Assembly: GCA_014156375.1 (NCBI GenBank)
Contig: RQJH01000003.1
Span: 930,001-994,000, forward strand
Length of the DNA stretch: 64,000 nucleotides
Reading direction: 5' to 3'
Origin: Enterobacteriaceae bacterium 89
Lineage (GTDB): Bacteria; Pseudomonadota; Gammaproteobacteria; Enterobacterales; Enterobacteriaceae
The notes beneath the pieces were generated by a model, which was not told the DNA's origin, did no database searches, and saw nothing but the letters and a program-made list of their open reading frames with translations. The first letter of the stretch is position 1; each line of letters begins with the position of its first letter. A program made the position numbers and the translations under genes. Below, in pieces: positions 16,333 to 24,974 of this stretch.

Positions 16333-17820
16333 ATGAACTTTCAGCATCTGAATTACTGGCAGGAGAAAGCGGAAACTGCCCGTCCTGAAACGCGCCTGTT
16401 TATTAACGGCGAATATTGTCAGGCGCAGGATAACAGCACTTTCGAGATCGTTGACCCGGCGGCTCAGCGCCGGCTTGCTCAGGTTTCTCGCGGGAAGAAA
16501 GCCGACGTGGAGGTTGCCGTTCGCGCCGCTCGTGAAGTGTTCGAGCGCGGTGACTGGTCGCAGGCCTCCCCGGCCAAACGTAAAGCCGTGCTGAACAAAC
16601 TGGCGGATTTGATGGAGCAGCATCACGAGGAGCTGGCACTGCTGGAAACGCTCGACACCGGCAAACCGATTCGCCATAGCCTGCGTGATGATATTCCCGG
16701 CGCGACCCGCGCTATCCGTTGGTACGCCGAAGCCATTGACAAAGTGTATGGCGAAGTCGCCACCACCGGCGTGAACGATCTGGCGATGATTGTGCGTGAA
16801 CCGGTTGGCGTGATTGCCGCCGTGGTGCCGTGGAACTTCCCGCTTTTGCTGGCCTGCTGGAAGCTTGGCCCGGCGCTGGCGACCGGCAACAGCGTGATCC
16901 TCAAGCCTTCTGAAAAATCTCCACTTACCGCTATTCGTCTGGCGCAGCTGGCAAAAGAAGCTGGCCTGCCTGACGGTGTGTTCAACGTCATCCCAGGCTT
17001 CGGTCATGAAGCTGGCCAGGCGCTGTCTCAGCATCCTGACGTTGACGTTATCACCTTCACCGGCTCAACCCGCACCGGCAAACAGCTGCTGAAAGACGCA
17101 GGCGACAGCAATATGAAACGCGTATGGCTGGAAGCCGGCGGCAAGAGCGCCAACATCGTTTTCGCCGACTGCCCGGATCTGGAGAAAGCCGCCGCGACAA
17201 CCGCCGCAGGCATTTTCTATAACCAGGGCCAGGTTTGTATCGCCGGGACGCGTCTGCTGCTGGAAGAAAGCATTGCCGATGAATTTATCGCCCTGCTGAA
17301 AGAACAGGCCAAAAACTGGCAGCCGGGTAACCCGCTCGATCCGAACACCACCATGGGCACGCTGATTGACTGTGCCCATGCTGACACCGTGCACACCTTC
17401 ATTCGCGATGGCGAATCCCAGGGCACGCTGGCGCTGGATGGCCGCGACGGCAAACACCCTGCTGCTATCGGTCCGACCATTTTCGTCGACACCACGCCGG
17501 ATGCCCGCGTCGGTCGCGATGAAATCTTCGGCCCGGTGCTGGTTGTCACCCGATTCAATTCTGAAGCGCAGGCGCTGGCGATCGCTAACGACAGTGATTA
17601 CGGCCTCGGTGCCGCCGTGTGGACCCGCGATCTCAACCGCGCACACCGCATGAGCCGCCGCCTGAAAGCAGGCTCCGTCTTCGTCAATAACTACAACGAC
17701 GGCGATATGACCGTGCCGTTTGGCGGCTATAAGCAGAGCGGCAACGGGCGCGATAAGTCCCTGCACGCACTGGAAAAATTTAGTGAACTGAAAACTATCT
17801 GGATTGCCCTGGAGCCATAA
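16333..17820 (+). CDS. puuC: Gamma-glutamyl-gamma-aminobutyraldehyde dehydrogenase PuuC
   Basis: A 495-residue NAD(P)-dependent aldehyde dehydrogenase. Motifs in order: VPWNFPLLLACWKLGPALA (cofactor entry), FTGSTRTGK, LEAGGKSANIVF with the general-base Glu, and GQVCIAGTR with the nucleophile Cys. It oxidises gamma-glutamyl-gamma-aminobutyraldehyde to gamma-glutamyl-GABA, the third Puu step. The Shine-Dalgarno GAAGGAAAG precedes ATG 16333. The puuB start is two bases beyond the stop. Confidence 0.96.
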   Translation: MNFQHLNYWQEKAETARPETRLFINGEYCQAQDNSTFEIVDPAAQRRLAQVSRGKKADVEVAVRAAREVFERGDWSQASPAKRKAVLNKLADLMEQHHEELALLETLDTGKPIRHSLRDDIPGATRAIRWYAEAIDKVYGEVATTGVNDLAMIVREPVGVIAAVVPWNFPLLLACWKLGPALATGNSVILKPSEKSPLTAIRLAQLAKEAGLPDGVFNVIPGFGHEAGQALSQHPDVDVITFTGSTRTGKQLLKDAGDSNMKRVWLEAGGKSANIVFADCPDLEKAAATTAAGIFYNQGQVCIAGTRLLLEESIADEFIALLKEQAKNWQPGNPLDPNTTMGTLIDCAHADTVHTFIRDGESQGTLALDGRDGKHPAAIGPTIFVDTTPDARVGRDEIFGPVLVVTRFNSEAQALAIANDSDYGLGAAVWTRDLNRAHRMSRRLKAGSVFVNNYNDGDMTVPFGGYKQSGNGRDKSLHALEKFSELKTIWIALEP

Positions 17821-17822
17821 TC

Positions 17823-19103
17823 ATGACTGAACATACCACCAGCTATTACGCCGCGAGCGCCAACCAGTATGAACCGTTTCCACAGCTGAACGAATCCATC
17901 AGCTGTGACGTCTGCGTGGTCGGCGGCGGCTACACCGGGCTTTCCTCTGCGCTGCATTTGTCTGAAATGGGTTTCGACGTGGTGCTGCTGGAATCAGCAC
18001 GCATCGGCTTTGGCGCCAGCGGACGCAACGGCGGACAGCTGGTTAACTCCTACAGCCGCGACATCGACGTTATCGAACGCAGCTACGGCCCGGAAGCCGC
18101 CAAAATGCTCGGCGGAATGATGTTTGAAGGCGCTGAAATTATTCGCGAGCGCATCAAGCGCTACCAGATCGACTGCGATTATCGTCCGGGCGGCCTGTTC
18201 GTGGCGATGAACCACAAACAAATGGAAAAGCTGGAAGATCAGAAAGCCAACTGGGAGCGCTACGGCAACAACCAGCTGGAACTGCTGGATGCCGACGAGC
18301 TGAAACGCGAAGTGAACAGCGACCGCTACGTCGGCGCGCTGCTCGATCACAGCGGCGGTCATATTCATCCGCTGAACCTGGCAATTGGTGAAGCTAACGC
18401 CATTCGCCTGAACGGCGGCCGCGTGTTTGAACAGTCTCCGGTGATCAAAATTCAGCACGGCACACCGGCGGTGGTCAGGACGGAAAAAGGTCAGGTCACG
18501 GCGAAATACGTGATTGTGGCGGGTAACGCCTATCTGGGCGATAAAGTAGAGCCGGATCTGGCGAAGCGCAGCATGCCGTGCGGCACGCAGGTGTTAACCA
18601 CCGAGCCGCTGGGCGAGGACGTGGCCCGCTCATTGATCCCGAATAACTACTGCGTAGAGGACTGTAACTATCTGCTGGATTACTACCGTCTGACCGCTGA
18701 TAACCGTCTGCTGTACGGCGGCGGCGTGGTGTACGGCGCGCGCGATCCGGCGGACATTGAGCGTCTGGTGATGCCAAACCTGCTGAAGACCTTCCCACAG
18801 CTGAAAGGCGTGAAGATTGACTACAGCTGGACCGGCAATTTCCTGCTGACGCTTTCCCGCCTGCCGCAGGTCGGTCGTCTGGATAACAACATTTACTACA
18901 GTCAGGGCTGCAGTGGGCACGGTGTCACCTATACCCATCTCGCTGGTCGTCTGATTGCAGAACTGCTGCGCGGTGATGCCGAGCGCTTCAATGCCTTCGC
19001 TAACCTGCCGCACTACCCGTTCCCGGGTGGCCGTACTTTCCGTATTCCGTTCACCGCAATGGGAGCGGCGTATTACAGTCTTCGCGATCGCCTTGGGGTG
19101 TAA
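17823..19103 (+). CDS. puuB: Gamma-glutamylputrescine oxidase PuuB
   Basis: A 426-residue FAD-dependent amine oxidase of the DAO family with an N-terminal Rossmann motif (VVGGGYTGLSSALHL, about residue 30) and FGASGRNGGQLV. It oxidises gamma-glutamylputrescine to the aldehyde, with ammonia and hydrogen peroxide as by-products, the second Puu step. It is the last gene of the operon here, as a terminator follows directly and puuE is absent. Confidence 0.96.
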   Translation: MTEHTTSYYAASANQYEPFPQLNESISCDVCVVGGGYTGLSSALHLSEMGFDVVLLESARIGFGASGRNGGQLVNSYSRDIDVIERSYGPEAAKMLGGMMFEGAEIIRERIKRYQIDCDYRPGGLFVAMNHKQMEKLEDQKANWERYGNNQLELLDADELKREVNSDRYVGALLDHSGGHIHPLNLAIGEANAIRLNGGRVFEQSPVIKIQHGTPAVVRTEKGQVTAKYVIVAGNAYLGDKVEPDLAKRSMPCGTQVLTTEPLGEDVARSLIPNNYCVEDCNYLLDYYRLTADNRLLYGGGVVYGARDPADIERLVMPNLLKTFPQLKGVKIDYSWTGNFLLTLSRLPQVGRLDNNIYYSQGCSGHGVTYTHLAGRLIAELLRGDAERFNAFANLPHYPFPGGRTFRIPFTAMGAAYYSLRDRLGV

Positions 19104-19125
19104 TGAGCTAAGGTCTTTTGCCCGA

Positions 19126-19157
19126 CGCGCAAGGAGGTCCCCCTTGCGCGTTTTTTT
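19126..19157 (+). terminator. Terminator of puuDRCB
   Basis: Stem CGCGCAAGG/CCTTGCGCG followed by TTTTTTT, 22 bases after the puuB stop. Confidence 0.88.
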
Positions 19158-20580
19158 ATTCTGAGCGAATGCGAGGATATTTCCAAAGCCAGCGTCCGCT
19201 GACCATACGCCAGTAGAACGCGACACCACGCACGGCCCAGTCAAGGAACATCCCCAGCCACACGCCGACCACGCCAAAGCCAAGCACAATCCCCAGCAAA
19301 TAGCCGACCACCACGCGCGCGCCCCACATGCTGAACATTGAGACCCACATCGCAAATCTTGCATCGCGTGCGCCTTTCAACCCGGCAGGTAAAACCCACG
19401 ACGCAGACCAGATCGGCATAAAAGCGGCGTTAAGCCACAGCAGCTCCTTCACCACCTGTTTTACGTCCGCTTCGTGGGTGTAGAACGAAGCGAACAGTCC
19501 GGCGAACGGCGCGGTTCCCCAGGCAATAGCGGTCAGCACGATCGTCGACATCCAGAACACGTGACGCAGCTGTTTCTCCGCCTGCCCGATTTGCCCTTTC
19601 CCCAGCCGCTTACCGGTAATAATGGTGGACGCCGAGCCCAGCGCGTTTCCCGGCAGGTTAATCAGCGACGCCACCGAGAAAGCGATAAAGTTACCGGCGA
19701 TGACGTCGGTCCCCATCCCGGCAACGAACATCTGCGTCAGAAGTTTACCGCTGTTAAACAGTACTGATTCAATACTGGCCGGGATCCCAATCCCCATCAC
19801 TTCCCAGATGATGGCGAAGTTGAGCGGTTTGAAGTAGCTTTTCAGCGGCAAACGCAGCGCCGGGTTAAAGCCCACCGCCAGCACCGCAACAATCGCCACC
19901 GCGCCGATATAGCGTGAAATGGTCAGCCCCAGGCCTGCTCCGACAAACCCGAGCCCCTGCCAGGAGAAGATGCCGTAAATCAGGATGCTGCTGATAATAA
20001 TGTTGAGGATGTTCATCCCGCCGTTAATCAGCAGTGGGATTTTGGTATTCCCTGCCCCGCGCAGCGCCCCGCTGCCAATCAGCGCAATTGCCGCCGCCGG
20101 GTAGCTCAGCACCGTCAGCTCCAGATAGGTCAGCGCCAGCTCTTTCACGTTTTCGGTGGCGGCTCCGGCTACCACCTCAATAATCTCCCGGCCAAACAGA
20201 TGGATCACCGCCGCCAGAATTATCGAGAAAATGGTCATGATCACCAGCGACTGCCGCGCGGCGGCCCTCGCCTGCTTGCGGTTACGCCTGCCAAGGCTGA
20301 AGGCCACCACCACGGTGGTCCCGAGGTCGATAGCCGCGAAGAAGGCCATGATCACCATGTTGAAGCTGTCTGCCAGCCCCACGCCTGCCATCGCATCCGC
20401 ACCGAGCCAGCTCACCAAAAAGGTGCTGAGCACGCCCATCAGCAGGACGCAGGTGTTTTCCAGAAAGATAGGTACGGCTAGTGGGGTGATTTCACGCCAG
20501 AACAGAACACGGTAGGTTTTGCGGTTTTTATACCAGGCAGTACGGGCGACAGCCTGGCTTACAGCGGCAGAGACGTTCAA
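19156..20580 (-). CDS. yeeO: MATE family multidrug/metabolite exporter YeeO
   Basis: A 474-residue MATE transporter with about 12 membrane segments (FWREITPLAVPIFLENTCVL, GLADSFNMVIMAFFAAIDLG, SGALRGAGNTKIPLLING). It matches E. coli YeeO, which exports flavins and dipeptides, but lacks the longer N-terminal extension annotated for K-12. It is convergent with puuB and adjacent to a tRNA-Asn gene, as in E. coli. Confidence 0.93.
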   Translation of the reverse strand: MNVSAAVSQAVARTAWYKNRKTYRVLFWREITPLAVPIFLENTCVLLMGVLSTFLVSWLGADAMAGVGLADSFNMVIMAFFAAIDLGTTVVVAFSLGRRNRKQARAAARQSLVIMTIFSIILAAVIHLFGREIIEVVAGAATENVKELALTYLELTVLSYPAAAIALIGSGALRGAGNTKIPLLINGGMNILNIIISSILIYGIFSWQGLGFVGAGLGLTISRYIGAVAIVAVLAVGFNPALRLPLKSYFKPLNFAIIWEVMGIGIPASIESVLFNSGKLLTQMFVAGMGTDVIAGNFIAFSVASLINLPGNALGSASTIITGKRLGKGQIGQAEKQLRHVFWMSTIVLTAIAWGTAPFAGLFASFYTHEADVKQVVKELLWLNAAFMPIWSASWVLPAGLKGARDARFAMWVSMFSMWGARVVVGYLLGIVLGFGVVGVWLGMFLDWAVRGVAFYWRMVSGRWLWKYPRIRSE

Positions 20581-20730
20581 AGGGTGCCTTACGAGAGAAA
20601 GTTGAAACCACGTTTTAAATGATGAGGGAGAAACACAAAACCTGCAACGTTGTTTTGGTTGAAAATTGTGGGTAAATACAACAAATTGTTGACAGAAGCG
20701 TCAGTTGAGCACAAAGAGGCAGATTGCCGT

Positions 20731-20758
20731 TTGACAAAACTTTTTTCGCCGCTAAGAT
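20731..20758 (+). promoter_or_regulatory. Promoter of the third tRNA-Asn
   Basis: TTGACA (20731-20736), a 16-base spacer and TAAGAT (20753-20758), ending 16 bases before the tRNA. Confidence 0.7.
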
Positions 20759-20774
20759 AACGCTCCTCACCGAT

Positions 20775-20850
20775 TCCTCTGTAGTTCAGTCGGTAGAACG
20801 GCGGACTGTTAATCCGTATGTCACTGGTTCGAGTCCAGTCAGAGGAGCCA
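20775..20850 (+). tRNA. tRNA-Asn (anticodon GTT), third copy
   Basis: A 76-nt gene identical in sequence to those at 6108 and 11231, on the plus strand with its own promoter and terminator. It lies between yeeO and the cyclic-di-GMP operon. Confidence 0.97.
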
Positions 20851-20855
20851 AATTT

Positions 20856-20892
20856 AAAAAAGCCTGCTTTCGAGCGGGCTTTTTGCTTTTTT
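20856..20892 (+). terminator. Terminator of the third tRNA-Asn
   Basis: Hairpin AGCCTGC-TTTCGA-GCGGGCT with one G-T pair, flanked by an A-run and TTTTTGCTTTTTT. Confidence 0.82.
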
Positions 20893-20934
20893 ACCGGTCT
20901 GATAAATCTGACGAGCTATCACCGCCAGCCCTCT

Positions 20935-22392
20935 CTAACGCGAAACCTTGCGCTCTTTTTTCATCTGATACAAATCCTCATCGGCCTTTTTGTAGCTGTC
21001 CGTAAAATCTCCGCTGAATTCGCTCACGCCAAATGAAAATGAGAGTGGAATGTCCCGCTGTTCAAACGGGAACGATCGCAGTCCCTTTTCGAGGGCTGAT
21101 AGTTTTATCTGCGCATTTTGGACTGTGATATTTTGCAGCAGCAAAACGAATTCATCCCCGCCCATGCGGATCAACGCATCACCCTGACGAATGTCCTGCA
21201 TGATGTAACGGCTAAAGTAAACCAGCGCTTCGTCGCCTGCATGATGGCCCCAGGTGTCGTTAATCATCTTGAAATCGTTAAGGTCCATGACCACCAGCAC
21301 CACCTCAGGCATCTCTTTGAGGCGTTCAATCACCACTCGCCCTCCCTCGCGGGAAAGCGCTTTAGTCAGGGAATCCGTGGTGAGTTTACTCATCATCAGC
21401 ACGCTGTTACGGTGCGCCTTCAGGAAAATAGAAAAGAAAACGGCCATCATCACATTGGCGACGAAAAAACTGAGAAGCTTTGCACGGATAAGCTCGGACA
21501 GATGGATGGTAGCATTCAGGTAGTAGCCATCCGTCAATGCAATATGGTTGGCCTGAAAACCAATAACGGCGGTTTTGCCTGAGTCGATAATCATCGCAAT
21601 ATCACAAGGCTGCGTACTGTGTACGCTGATATCGTAGCCATCAAATTTGCTCTTCAGCCTGCGGAACCCGCGGTGGAAAAGCGCCGTCAGGTCGGTTCTG
21701 GTGTAATCCGTGGCGATGATCCCGGAGAGGGTACTGATCTGTGAACTGAAGTTGTTGATCACCACCGGCACGCCAATCGTGATCGAAGGCAGGCCTGTCA
21801 CCGCATCCACATAAACGTTACTGTAGAACAGCTCCGGCACCATAAACCCATGGCTGTTTCTTAGCTCATCATTGGTTTTATTCAGATAATGGGTCAGCCT
21901 GAAATGCGGGTTATTACTCTGAATTTCAAAAATTTTTTCATTATCAAGATTGTAGTAATAGCCACTGTCTCCGTCCGTATAGTACGTAGAGAAGCGGGAT
22001 TTATTGTCATTGCTGAAACTCCGCCAGAATGAGCGCAGGATCGTAAATTTCTTCCGGTGCTCCGCATCGATCTTCTCATTCCACTTCAGGTAAGAACTGT
22101 CTGGCAGATTGACATCAGTCTGCTTGATGGCTTGTTCAATATTGATATTTAGCGTTTTGTTAAGCTCAGAATTAGATAACTGCAGCATCGCCCCCAGTGA
22201 GGAAGCAATACTACTGTTGTTCTGCACATCGCTATTGATGACCCCGGCTATTTGAGCAGCCACCAGTTCTACATTGGTTTTCGCTTTCGAATACGAAATG
22301 TAAAACATGAAGGCGTTAACAATCACCAGCATGATGGTCAGCGCTACCAGCACCATCTTCTTTTCAGATTTTAATTGGCCAGAATTTTTCAT
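20935..22392 (-). CDS. Membrane-anchored diguanylate cyclase (GGDEF)
   Basis: A 485-residue protein. A membrane helix at about 13-33, a periplasmic sensor region (about 35-300) and a second helix near 305-325 precede a GGDEF domain. The active-site motif is intact (RMGGDEF), the metal-binding Asp is in MDLNDFKMINDTWGHH, and an RQGD inhibitory site lies exactly five residues before GGDEF. It should make cyclic-di-GMP with product inhibition. It is the last gene of a three-gene operon, overlapping the upstream EAL gene by four bases. Confidence 0.92.
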   Translation of the reverse strand: MKNSGQLKSEKKMVLVALTIMLVIVNAFMFYISYSKAKTNVELVAAQIAGVINSDVQNNSSIASSLGAMLQLSNSELNKTLNINIEQAIKQTDVNLPDSSYLKWNEKIDAEHRKKFTILRSFWRSFSNDNKSRFSTYYTDGDSGYYYNLDNEKIFEIQSNNPHFRLTHYLNKTNDELRNSHGFMVPELFYSNVYVDAVTGLPSITIGVPVVINNFSSQISTLSGIIATDYTRTDLTALFHRGFRRLKSKFDGYDISVHSTQPCDIAMIIDSGKTAVIGFQANHIALTDGYYLNATIHLSELIRAKLLSFFVANVMMAVFFSIFLKAHRNSVLMMSKLTTDSLTKALSREGGRVVIERLKEMPEVVLVVMDLNDFKMINDTWGHHAGDEALVYFSRYIMQDIRQGDALIRMGGDEFVLLLQNITVQNAQIKLSALEKGLRSFPFEQRDIPLSFSFGVSEFSGDFTDSYKKADEDLYQMKKERKVSR

Positions 22393-24974
22393 CTTTCAAT
22401 CGGGCTGTTGATTGAAAAATCAGTCACCAGGGGCACAGTGCCATTCTCTGGGTGCCACACGGAGAACGGCTGAGGGCGCGCGTAGTAATATCCCTGAGCC
22501 TTCTGGCATCCCATACTCATCAGCTTTTCACCCATCTCGCTGGTTTCGATACCTTCAGCAACCAGCGGTACACCAAACTGCCGGGCCAGCATGATGACGG
22601 AAGAGATAACCGCTTCACTTTTTTTATCATCGAGTACGCCTTTAACGAAACCACGATCGATTTTCAGGCAGTCGAAAGGCAGCAGATGCAAATAGGAAAG
22701 ACTGGAATAGCCGCTACCGAAATCATCTATCGCTACCGAAAGTCCAAGACGACGCAGATAGTTCAGGCGTTCAATCACCAGCCCGGAGTCCTGCAACAGC
22801 ACGCTTTCGGTGATCTCAAGGCAAATATTTTTATTCATCAGTCTGTTGGACTGAATTGCGGTCAGCAGATGATCGCAGAAATCCGCCTGCTGAAACTGAA
22901 CCGCTGAAATATTAATGTGCAGTTTAAAATCCTCAGGTGCGCCCCGGGCAATGAAGTTATTCAGCTGACGACAGGCCTCTTCGATTATCCAGCGCCCCAG
23001 CACAATAATCAGACCCGTCCGTTCCGCCAGACCAATAAATTTATCCGGAGGAATGAAACCCAGCAGCGGGGACTGCCAGCGGATCAGGCACTCTCCCTCA
23101 CTAAAGACCTGCGGATTTTCCAGATTCACAATCGGTTGCATCAGTAAATGGAAACCATCCCCGTGCAGATCCTCCAGCAGCGCCTGGTGCATACGTACAT
23201 TATTCAGCTCAATCTCACGCATTTCTTCGGTGAAGAGATGGCACTCACGATGGGCTCCCATCGGGCGATACTGCATGGCCAGGGTCGCATTCATGAGGCA
23301 TTCGCTGAGGTTATTCGGTGATAAAGTGGCCAGGACCGCACCGGCCTGCCCCGTGAAAATATAGGAACCTTCATCGCTGGTTTTAGCACTATCACGAACG
23401 CTGCTGTCGTTAAACATTGACGCCAGCACACTCCAGTAAGCATCCAGATCTTTAGGTTCATTCATACCAGGCAACAACAGGACGAACAGATCTTCCGAAT
23501 ATCGGCACAGCAAGGTGTTCGCCGGCGTCAGTTCAGTCATTTTTTGGGTGAAGCGCATGACGAACTGCCGGGAGAAACTATGGCCCAGGGTACTGCGCAT
23601 ATCCCTGAAATTTGTCAGGCGGATCATTAGCAGCAGATTGCGCTCATCGGCCAATGGCAGCGAATTGAAAAGCCCCGTGCGCGTCAGCAAACCGGTGTCC
23701 GGATCGTTGTTCAGCCTTGCCTGATGCTCAGTCAGCAGCCCGGCAATAAATCCGGATGCGCTATGCAGTTCTTTGTCGAGCAGAGCAATTTCAGGATACA
23801 CCCGGCCGTACTCCGATTTTACCCACGGTTGTTTCCCTAAAAGCTGTGTCTTTTTTGCCAGTTCGTTAAATGGTCGAATGAATTTCTGTATCAACATCAC
23901 TGTCGCTGAAAAAATCAGAAGAAATAATACAAACAGCCCGGCAATTTCTTTCAAGTGTGAATGCAGAAACATCGCAGTGACAGAAGTGTCAGGCATGATG
24001 ATCAACAGCGACCAGTTCAGCTGCTTTGATTTATCGGTGATCGGATGCAGCATCACAAAATACTCATGCCCTGCCTGACTTATTTTCTGTGGTCCATTCG
24101 AACGCTCTCCGGCAGCCTGAAAATAGGGGAGCAGCTCAGGAAAATCATTGAGGTCAGACAACATTACTGATGTGGAACGGCTTTTTTCACGTCGGGTGCT
24201 CAGATATTGATCTTCAGACGCCGCAATAATATGCCGTTCGCTGTCCAGTAACAGCATGATACTGTCACTGCTCGGCCGCATCGTTTTTAAGGTATGACTT
24301 AACACCGCTGGATGGATGTCTGCTGAAATAATTCCGGCAAAATGTTCGCCATTGCGATAAAAAGGCACATACCAGCTCATGACGGGCCGATCGTCCATCA
24401 GGTGGTGATAATAGCTCGAAGACCAGAACGGGGATTTTTGCGCCATCCCCTGAATAAACCACGGGCGGGCATAGACATTAAAGCTCGCTATCTCTTTCGT
24501 CACCGTCGAAGCTGCTTCTGACGATTGATGGATAGCCAGCTGGTGGTTATTTCCGCCTGTGGACGCAATCAAAACCAGATTGTCGGCGTCGCCACTTTTT
24601 TCATAGGCTATATATCGCCCGTCAGCCGTGGCCACTCCGATTCGCGACAAGGCCTCACTATCCGAAAAATCTTTCTCCAGGACGTGTCTGAGCTCATTAT
24701 CAATAGCTCCCTCTGAAAGATTGCTGCTGCTGTTTATCAGATGAGAGATAAATTTGCCTGCCTGAATGGGCTCGTTGAGCGCCATTTCCAGGCGATGGCT
24801 GATATATATGCTCTTTTCTGCCAGCATCGTTTCTGACGTTTCATCAAGAAGAGCATGCGTGGCCTGTTTTTGCAGGAAGAATACACTGATCCCCACAAGC
24901 ACTGCGCAAACAAGCAGCGCAATCATCATGGTATTGAAAAAAGTCAGCGGATACTTTTTTAACGTTTGCGGCAT
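22389..24974 (-). CDS. Cache-HAMP-GGDEF(degenerate)-EAL cyclic-di-GMP phosphodiesterase, copy 2
   Basis: An 861-residue membrane protein: helix about 14-34, periplasmic dCache-like sensor (ARPWFIQG), helix about 345-362, HAMP-like linker, degenerate GGDEF (YSEDL in place of GGDEF) and a C-terminal EAL domain (about 610-850). The EAL signature reads GECLIRW. Catalytic motifs NIS, LEITE, DDFGSGYSSLSYL, KIDRGFV and VAEGIET are present, so hydrolysis of cyclic-di-GMP is expected. The start overlaps the stop of the preceding paralogue (TAATG). Confidence 0.9.
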   Translation of the reverse strand: MPQTLKKYPLTFFNTMMIALLVCAVLVGISVFFLQKQATHALLDETSETMLAEKSIYISHRLEMALNEPIQAGKFISHLINSSSNLSEGAIDNELRHVLEKDFSDSEALSRIGVATADGRYIAYEKSGDADNLVLIASTGGNNHQLAIHQSSEAASTVTKEIASFNVYARPWFIQGMAQKSPFWSSSYYHHLMDDRPVMSWYVPFYRNGEHFAGIISADIHPAVLSHTLKTMRPSSDSIMLLLDSERHIIAASEDQYLSTRREKSRSTSVMLSDLNDFPELLPYFQAAGERSNGPQKISQAGHEYFVMLHPITDKSKQLNWSLLIIMPDTSVTAMFLHSHLKEIAGLFVLFLLIFSATVMLIQKFIRPFNELAKKTQLLGKQPWVKSEYGRVYPEIALLDKELHSASGFIAGLLTEHQARLNNDPDTGLLTRTGLFNSLPLADERNLLLMIRLTNFRDMRSTLGHSFSRQFVMRFTQKMTELTPANTLLCRYSEDLFVLLLPGMNEPKDLDAYWSVLASMFNDSSVRDSAKTSDEGSYIFTGQAGAVLATLSPNNLSECLMNATLAMQYRPMGAHRECHLFTEEMREIELNNVRMHQALLEDLHGDGFHLLMQPIVNLENPQVFSEGECLIRWQSPLLGFIPPDKFIGLAERTGLIIVLGRWIIEEACRQLNNFIARGAPEDFKLHINISAVQFQQADFCDHLLTAIQSNRLMNKNICLEITESVLLQDSGLVIERLNYLRRLGLSVAIDDFGSGYSSLSYLHLLPFDCLKIDRGFVKGVLDDKKSEAVISSVIMLARQFGVPLVAEGIETSEMGEKLMSMGCQKAQGYYYARPQPFSVWHPENGTVPLVTDFSINSPIER

